Position numbers and translations under genes: made by a program
From: Dermanyssus gallinae
Taxonomy: Eukaryota > Arthropoda > Arachnida > Mesostigmata > Dermanyssidae
NCBI GenBank assembly: GCA_003439945.1
Contig: QVRM01001397.1
Coordinates: 229,501 to 293,500, forward strand
Direction of reading: 5' to 3'
Length of the DNA: 64,000 bases
The notes under the pieces: generated by a model
Seen by the model: the letters and a program-made list of their open reading frames with translations, nothing else
Databases searched by the model: none
Told to the model about the DNA's origin: nothing
In this document: positions 57,351-64,000 of the stretch, in pieces
Layout of the letters: each line of letters starts with the position of its first letter
Numbering within the stretch: position 1 is the first letter of the stretch

Positions 57351-58207
57351 TCACCAGCAACATTATCAGCAACAACATCATCATCATCATCATCATCACC
57401 ATTATGATCTTCATCCCCACCGAGGTTGGTTGGTTGCCTTCAACGCCACCGCCGCGCTCTGCTCAGGCTACATACAGCTTGTTTGTCGTGGCAACGGGCA
57501 AATGATGATGATGATGATGATGATACCCCGGGCGCTGGCGCCCCTGTCTGCGTGAGTTTGGTGGCGTTTGGTGGTTACCTCCTACTGCCGCCACTGCCGC
57601 CGCTGCTGCTGCTGCTACAACGTCTGCCGGCGACGTAACCGTCGTTCGCCGGTCGCTTCGTGAGGGCATGTTGTGCATGCTGTTGCTGTTGTTGTTGTTG
57701 TTGTTGTTGTTGCTGTCGCCGCCGCCGTAGAGTTCGTAGTGGTACGAGTATGATGTTATAGCACCACCACCACATCACGGTTAGGCCCCGCCCACCGGCA
57801 CATCCCCGTCGTGCCCTCTCCTGTCCAGGGCCTCCGGTGGTTCTCGCTCAGAAGAGGACGAAGCGGACCACGAAAACGACAACGAAGCGGACGACGACGA
57901 CGAAGAAGAAGAAGCTGACGAAGGTGACCACGACGGCGACGACGACGACGAAATAGTATGAACAAGAGGGAGAAACGGGAAAAATCGCTGATCATCGGCG
58001 AAAACAGACAACAACAACAGGAACAACAACAGCAGGGACAACAACAGGGACAACGGGGACAACAATAACAACATGAGGAACAACAACAACAACAACAACA
58101 GGAATAGCAACACGCAACTCCTCCGCCGGACGCCAATCTCATCGATCGTTCGTTGCTGTGGGTCGAAAAGGTCGGAGTTTCTCTGGTCGTCTCTGATCGT
58201 CGCACGT

Positions 58208-58239
<32 letters not shown>

Positions 58240-58844
58240 CCGACAAACATACAGATAGACAGACAGACGGTTATAGCACCAGTAGTAGGGGCGGGGGCGG
58301 CCGCGCCACCAGCATCCGTAGCAGAAACCACCAATACTAGCTCCATCTATTGGCCGGTGCTGTTACTAGCGCTAGCAGCAGCGCCTACCAGCGACACTAG
58401 CAGCGATACCAGCTTCCAACATGCGGCGGCGGCGGCGGCCGCAGCAGCAGCAGCAGAAGAGCTGACCGCCGCTGCCGCCGTAGCGGGTAAGGGAGGGGGG
58501 GTTGGGGGAAGGGGGGGCAGGGAGTCTTGCTCTCGACATCCGACCGAGTCCGTCCATCGTGACGTCACCGCATGTATCCGTCACTTAGTCGCTAAAATCT
58601 GAGCGAACCAAGAGCAGCGGGGCCGCGGCAACGACAGTTGACGGGTACTCGGGGGGGGCCGAGGGGGGTACAGCTGTCCGCTGTCCGTCGTCTTTCTGGT
58701 CGTCGTCGTCGTCGTTGTCGTCGTCGACGACGTTGTTGTTGTTGACGTCGAAGGATCGACCAACAAGTAGTACCACTCTGGCTGAGTGAACGAACGAGCA
58801 TGGTTACGGTCTGGTCGAACGAGCACCAGCAGGAGCAGAAACAG

Positions 58845-58875
<31 letters not shown>

Positions 58876-60825
58876 AACCATAACATCAACGACACCAGCA
58901 CCATCGACACCAGCAGCAGCAGCAGCAGCCGGAGCGCCTCCACTCCGACAACAGCAGCGGCGGCGGCCGCGACGACGACGACGACGACGACAGGGGCGGC
59001 GGTAGCCAGAGTACAACAACAACAACAACAACAACCAGACGATCGAACGTGCTGAACGGAGGGAAAGGAGGAAAAACAAGAAGAGGAGGAGGAGGATGCT
59101 GTAGTTGTTGTTGTTGTTGTTGTTGTCATCGTCACCACCATCATTGCCGATACCGGCACCAGCAACAACAGCAGTAGCAGCAGCAACACAGATCGGCCGC
59201 GGCAGTGGCACCAACCATCTCGTGCTTCTGCTGGTGCTGCTACGAAACTACGGACTGCTCGGACTGGAGCAGTGCGGTTCGCTCGTTCAGTAGTCGTTCC
59301 TTCGTTAGTTAGTGAGTGGCTGGCGCGCTGCACGCACCACGCAGAGGGAGAACAAACAGACGACAGATCATCCATCGGCTGGTATAGTCCGGCATAGCAT
59401 GCAGGCAGAAGCAGGCAGATAGGATAGACCGTCAGTCCAGTTATTCAATCAGTCAGTCTGTAGTTCGACAGATGAACGAAGCTCAGACGGACAGACAGAC
59501 AGACAGATAGATAAATCCATTCGGATGCATAGAGATAGAGAAGAAGAAACCGCCAAAGCCGCATAGTGAGCTCTGGACAGGCCGCCGGTAATCACAGCGC
59601 GCTGCTGCAGAGGAACAGTCAGCCGGCAAGCACCACACAGCGTGTACATACAGCAGCAACAGCAGGCGAAGAAGAAGTGCAGATCGTAAGAAGTTGCCAA
59701 ATGCCACAACGAGGAATACCTGATCATCTCGATAGTATTACTAGTAGTAATAGTAGTCAGCATCAAGAATTATAATCAGATTCTCAGCATTATCCTCATT
59801 AACCCATCGACTCACACTAAAAGAGTCCTCAACGTTCATCTACTGGAACGTCTACGTTCTTTGCTCAGCACACGACCAACCACGAAGCAGTTGTTGCTCA
59901 GTCGCATCCGCACACGAACAACACACAGCGACAGAAAGTTGTGTCGGCTCGATCTCCGCCAGTGACTACTACTTGATAGAGCAAGTCTCAAGAGTCTCAA
60001 GTTGAACAACTGCAACAAGGAACAAGCTAGCTGTACCAGACACAGCCTTCCAGAAGTAGTCGAGCAAGCAGGCAAACAACGAACAATGAACAAAGGAGAA
60101 CATTGCCGCCATTGACCAAACGGTACCAGAAAAAGAAGAACAACAAGGCAAAGGAGAAGATCTCTTCATTCGAAGGTGCTCAATTCGAACTGGAGGCTGT
60201 CGTACGAGGATAAGTTGCTGTAGAATTTGTTGGTACCAGAGTAGAGTACTGAAGTTATCAGTCGTTCGGCTGCGGCCCGTCGTCATTAGAGGTCATTATC
60301 ATTATCATCATCGTAGTCTATGCGATTATTCTGCGTGCGTGTTTGTGTGAAAGTGTCTAGGTACGAGCGTGCGATTTGCTTGCACACGTGCATATGCGTT
60401 TAGACAAGTGTATCTAGGTGTCGCTCGGTGAGGTTCTTTCTCTATCTCGGCTCTCTCGATAGACGACCACCTCCACTACAACGACGATGACGTTGGTTGT
60501 GTAATGTGATTAACTGTGCGTGACTGCCTGCGTGCCCAAGCACCGATATACGTGACAAAAGTGTCGGCAGACGTGGCACCGTTGTTGTTGTTGTTGATGC
60601 TATTGCTCTGGTTAATGTTGTTATTGTTGTTGTGCCAGTCCAGTCTTGCCTTGTCTTTGAGCTTGCACGTGCGTATCGGGCCGGACGTCGCGTGCTTCAA
60701 TCTTGGCCGGCGGGGCAACTCGTGCACGTCAAAGTACGTAGGGTGTTTGTTGGTGGTGCTGTGGGTGCGCGCTTCGAGCTAGTTGGATCACTCGTCGTCG
60801 ACGGCGTCAACATCTCAGTTCCTCT

Positions 60826-60858
60826 GCTTCTGGATCCTCTGTCGGCGGATCCAGAAGC
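60826..60858. repeat. Hairpin, 12-bp perfect stem
   Basis: GCTTCTGGATCC (60826-60837) and GGATCCAGAAGC (60847-60858) flank a 9-nt loop TCTGTCGGC. It lies in the trinucleotide island. Confidence 0.9.
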
Positions 60859-62922
60859 GGATACAGCGGTTATCTGAATCACATCATACGATCGAGCAGG
60901 TACGTGCTGCACGAGATCGACGATGAGGCGCTAAACAAGCAGCGAACGACACGCAGTTTTCTGCTTCCATCTGCTCAGCTGTGCTGTTCACCTGGCCGAT
61001 CGGTCTTCGGCCACACCAGGCAGGATTTATCGTGCGTCATGCAGCAGCAGCAGCGGGACCGTGGCGCGTCAATGGCAGGCGGTGATGATCGTGCTCGGTG
61101 TTCGGCGGCGATGTCGGCCCACAACGAGAATGGTGGTCGTCCTCAACGAAGTCGTCGCTGGTAACACGTACAGCCAAGTACAGCCAGTACTTCACCAACT
61201 ACCCCCATCACCACCCCCGACGTGGCTGGCTGGCTGGCTGGCTTTGTCTGTCACCGTCGTCATCGCCAGCATCATCACCACCACCACCACCACCAGCTCT
61301 GCTACTCAGAGGACAGAATCGCCATAGTGCGCGCCTTGAAGAACTGAGACGAACCTACGGGACTCTGCCTGTCTAATCGTAGAAGAGGATGTATAAGCCA
61401 TCTGCAGTACACCGGTGTGCATCTCTACCGGCTGGCGGCTGATGTGTGCGAGGTGTTGATGTCGATTTTGCATGTGGGCGGCGTGAAACGATTCGCCGTT
61501 TCGGTATAAATCAGTAAACCGTTCCATGTTGGCGAACGTTAGTGGCTCGTTGCTAGCAAATACAACAACAATAATAGCAACAACAAACGTAGCAGTAGTA
61601 GCCGAGGAGCGCAAAAGCAAGTGCAAGAATATTTTTCCTCACAACCATCATCACCACCACCACCAGCATCAGCACAACAAGAACCACCATTAACAGTGAC
61701 AGCCACGCAAGAACGTCTCTCCGCAGTTGCGCGTGCCTACCGAGTTCTCTCGGCGCGAAGTCCAAGATCGTAGTGGTTTTTTTCTTTCAGAAAACCCCAC
61801 AGCCAGAACTACTGGCTCGGGGGTTGTCGCTCAACTTGACCGTTCAACTTGTTGCATTCGCGGCGATGCTCGGATGCTGCGGCTGTCACAACTCTCTCTC
61901 TCTCGCTCGCTCGTCCCCCCTTGTGATCTCTCCCTCATCTATCACGAATTGGATACGACGACAACAACGACGACGACGACGACGACGGCCATCATTACCA
62001 CCACCATCACCACCACCACTGCCGCCGCCGCGATTTGTGCGCAACCGATAATGATCGCTCAATTATGTGTGTGTGAATGACAACGCTTCGTTTGTGATTA
62101 GTGAAACACGGCCAACTACTGTTATTGTAGTTATCCATATTCTTGTCATTAATATTATTATTATTAGTTTTATTAGTAGTTTTATTATTACCATTACTTC
62201 TTCTACTACTGCTACAACTACGGGAACGTCGATAACAACGACAGCAGAAAACGTGACCAGTAGTGACATGACGCTGTGTGAGTGACTACAATGACTCGTA
62301 CATAACCGGTTGCCCAGCAGTCGGTTTCGCTGCTCGCTCAGGAATGGATACAATAGTGAAGTTGACATTCACGCCCACGCCGACAACAATAACAACAGCA
62401 ACGACAACAATGATGATGATTATGAGGATGAGGATGGTGATGATGATGACGACGACGACGATGATGATAATGATGATAATGGAGACAACTTCACACAAGA
62501 AGTTCTGAGAAAGCAGAAAAGTTTCATGATGTTCGGGATGATGCTGCTTCAGGCAAGCCAAGAGGTGGTTTGTAGTGGCGTGTCTGATTCGAAGTTTGTC
62601 CAAGTCCAAATTGGATGTTTGTGGTGGTAATGTTGTCATTGTCATTGTCATTGTCGTCGTCGGCTTCATTGTTGCTCTCGTTGTGTGCTTATTGTCGTTG
62701 AGGTTGCTTGCGTGGACGTGCTCGAGAGGTGTTGTTGGTCTGTGTGATTAGGTGTTGTTCTGAGGTGTTCGGTGTGTCGTTCGATTCGTCGATTGGTGTC
62801 TTCGGCAGCAGTTGTGCGTGTTGACTGAACCTGACAGTGTGTGCTAACTGACGCTTGCGTGATATAGCCGACGAAGAAAAAGAAAAAGAAGAGAAACACA
62901 AGAAGAAGAACAAGAAAAAGAT

Positions 62923-63069
62923 ATGGCCGAGGTTCCGTCAGTGCCCGGAATGGGAGCCCTGCACGGGGCGGCCTCGGCTTTTGCATGCCGTTCACGCTGC
63001 AATACCTGTCGATCAGCGGACGCACGAGGGCCGATACGTCTGGGAACCCCGTATCAATCCGTTCACTGG
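62923..63069 (+). CDS. Possible first coding exon, product unknown
   Basis: ATGGCCGAGG at 62923 has a good start context, and a consensus donor CTGG|GTAAGC follows 63069. The ATG frame gives 49 codons (MAEVPSVPGMGALHGAASAF...) ending in phase 0. The two other frames are also open to this donor: one from 62855 ending EGRYVWEPRINPFTG, one containing MPFTLQYLSISGRTRAD. I cannot tell which is used and do not recognise any. The long low-complexity region upstream and GC-rich composition fit a 5' exon of a gene continuing right. Confidence 0.3.
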
Positions 63070-64000
63070 GTAAGCATTATGATCGATTAGACCCGTAGAC
63101 GCATCTCGATCCGGCAAGTGGAACGCGGCCCAAACACCCCAACATGAGGGGGGCTGGCGGAAGTTAATCTGCTAAGTAGGCATCAGCTCTGAAGTCGTAG
63201 GGGCAAAAGGCGGGCATTTTCTCTTTTTTTTGGTAGCTAGTGCACCTTTCATTGTTTGTCGATCGAGCAGTCTCATGCGCGTTGGCACTTACTCATAACG
63301 TACGGCGCTGCGCTTTACCTTTGTCTTCATTTAGCTGTCTCTTGTCAACACCTTCACATTTGTTCAGGCCGCTGATCACGTTGGCTGGAATTAGTAGAGT
63401 ATAGATGAGCTTTGAACTGCACTGCGTGACTGTAACGAGAGATTGAACAAGAACTACGCATGAGCCTTGTTATCACACCTGCCAACGACCTATCCTATCG
63501 AATGGTTTGGCCTGGAGTAGCGTTGCAACTGTCTGCAAACGTCTGAAGAACGTAGTTCCTGTTTTACAGACATGTTCGTTTATATTTCTTCATCCTTTCA
63601 TGGAGCGCTTATCGTTAATTCGTTAATAAAGATAAGCGTTCTTGCTTCGTATCTCCTTTTTGACTCTATTTAAACACATATGTACTAGCACCATATGCAA
63701 GCATTAGAAAATCTGAACGGGTCGAAGAATGGCAAAAGTATTCAATTTTTAATGTCTACTGAGAGATCGACTGTCAACAATATATATTCAACAAAATCTG
63801 TTTTGTTTTTGTATTCAAGAAATCGTTTTTGTTTAAAATAACTTTAACACAAATGTACAAATTCTTAGAATGTGAAGGCAATAATAATATCTGCAGAAGC
63901 AACAAAAACCGCAACAATGACGAAAACTAGAACAGCACGGTTTTCCCAACTAGAACAAGCACTCGAATCTTGGGATCAGGGGTTTCCCCTGATGACCTTG
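63070..64000. other. Non-coding tail of the window
   Basis: If the exon at 62923-63069 is real, this is its first intron. Composition is mixed to AT-rich. I see no repeat array, RNA gene or conserved coding sequence in it. Confidence 0.4.

Larger units (their letters stand above)
55924..62920. repeat. Trinucleotide repeat island, about 7 kb
   Basis: Dense short arrays of CAA/TTG, GAC/GTC, ATC/GAT, GCA/TGC and CAC on both strands, with GC-rich spacers. Examples: (TTG)n at 56740-56765, (ATC)n at 57070-57100, (TTG)n at 57684-57710, (GACA)n at 58211-58238, (CAA)n at 58848-58873, (GAC)n at 58972-58990. Frames in it are homopolymer shadows (Gln, His, Ser, Leu, Asn). It may be the regulatory or 5'UTR zone of a gene to the right. 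Confidence 0.6.

Noticed and set aside
57048..57555. Histidine- and isoleucine-repeat proteins
   Set aside because: Shadows of an ATC minisatellite, with no splice or family support.
58581..59375. 264-codon minus-strand open frame
   Set aside because: Mostly Leu, Val, Thr and Ser homopolymers from triplet repeats; no conserved domain.

Overview
The window is eukaryotic nuclear DNA. Genes are split by GT-AG introns, long (TA)n tracts and trinucleotide repeats are dense, and tRNA-derived SINEs and decayed non-LTR retrotransposons are common. The protein matches are animal, and the repeat style suggests an arthropod, possibly a mite or tick. That placement is inference; no rRNA or mitochondrial marker fixes it.

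Layout. (1) 288-3721, plus strand: the last four coding exons of a cytosolic purine 5'-nucleotidase (NT5C2 type). Its acidic C-terminal tail lies on a short exon 2.3 kb downstream of an apparent earlier stop. (2) 7599-26604, minus strand: an essentially complete mTOR (target of rapamycin) kinase gene. I placed 16 coding exons; they sum to 7719 nt, an exact multiple of three, giving 2572 residues with HEAT, FAT, FRB, kinase and FATC regions. The introns hold (TA)n tracts, several inverted-repeat elements, a SINE and a GC-rich block that carries a 23-nt match to the 28S rRNA R2 target site. (3) 31492-31686, plus strand: a small TOM6-like mitochondrial import receptor subunit, just downstream of a 21/23-bp tandem repeat array. 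(4) About 34-53 kb: no host gene recognised. The segment is a graveyard of non-LTR retrotransposon pieces, all on the plus strand. They include four C-terminal pieces of one family with a restriction-like endonuclease and a CR1/jockey-like reverse transcriptase with only two frame breaks. (5) About 55.9-62.6 kb: an island of CAA, GAC, ATC and GCA trinucleotide repeats. It leads to a possible first coding exon at 62923-63069, not identified, with a good splice donor.

The NT5C2 and mTOR genes converge on 3722-7598; mTOR and the TOM6-like gene diverge from 26.6-31.5 kb. The host genes are unrelated in function. I found no bacterial-type operon, CRISPR array or tRNA gene. The signals most worth a second look are the same-strand RLE retrotransposon copies, the 28S/R2-target fragment, the foldback elements, the alternative NT5C2 C-terminus and the expanded glutamine-rich mTOR linker.
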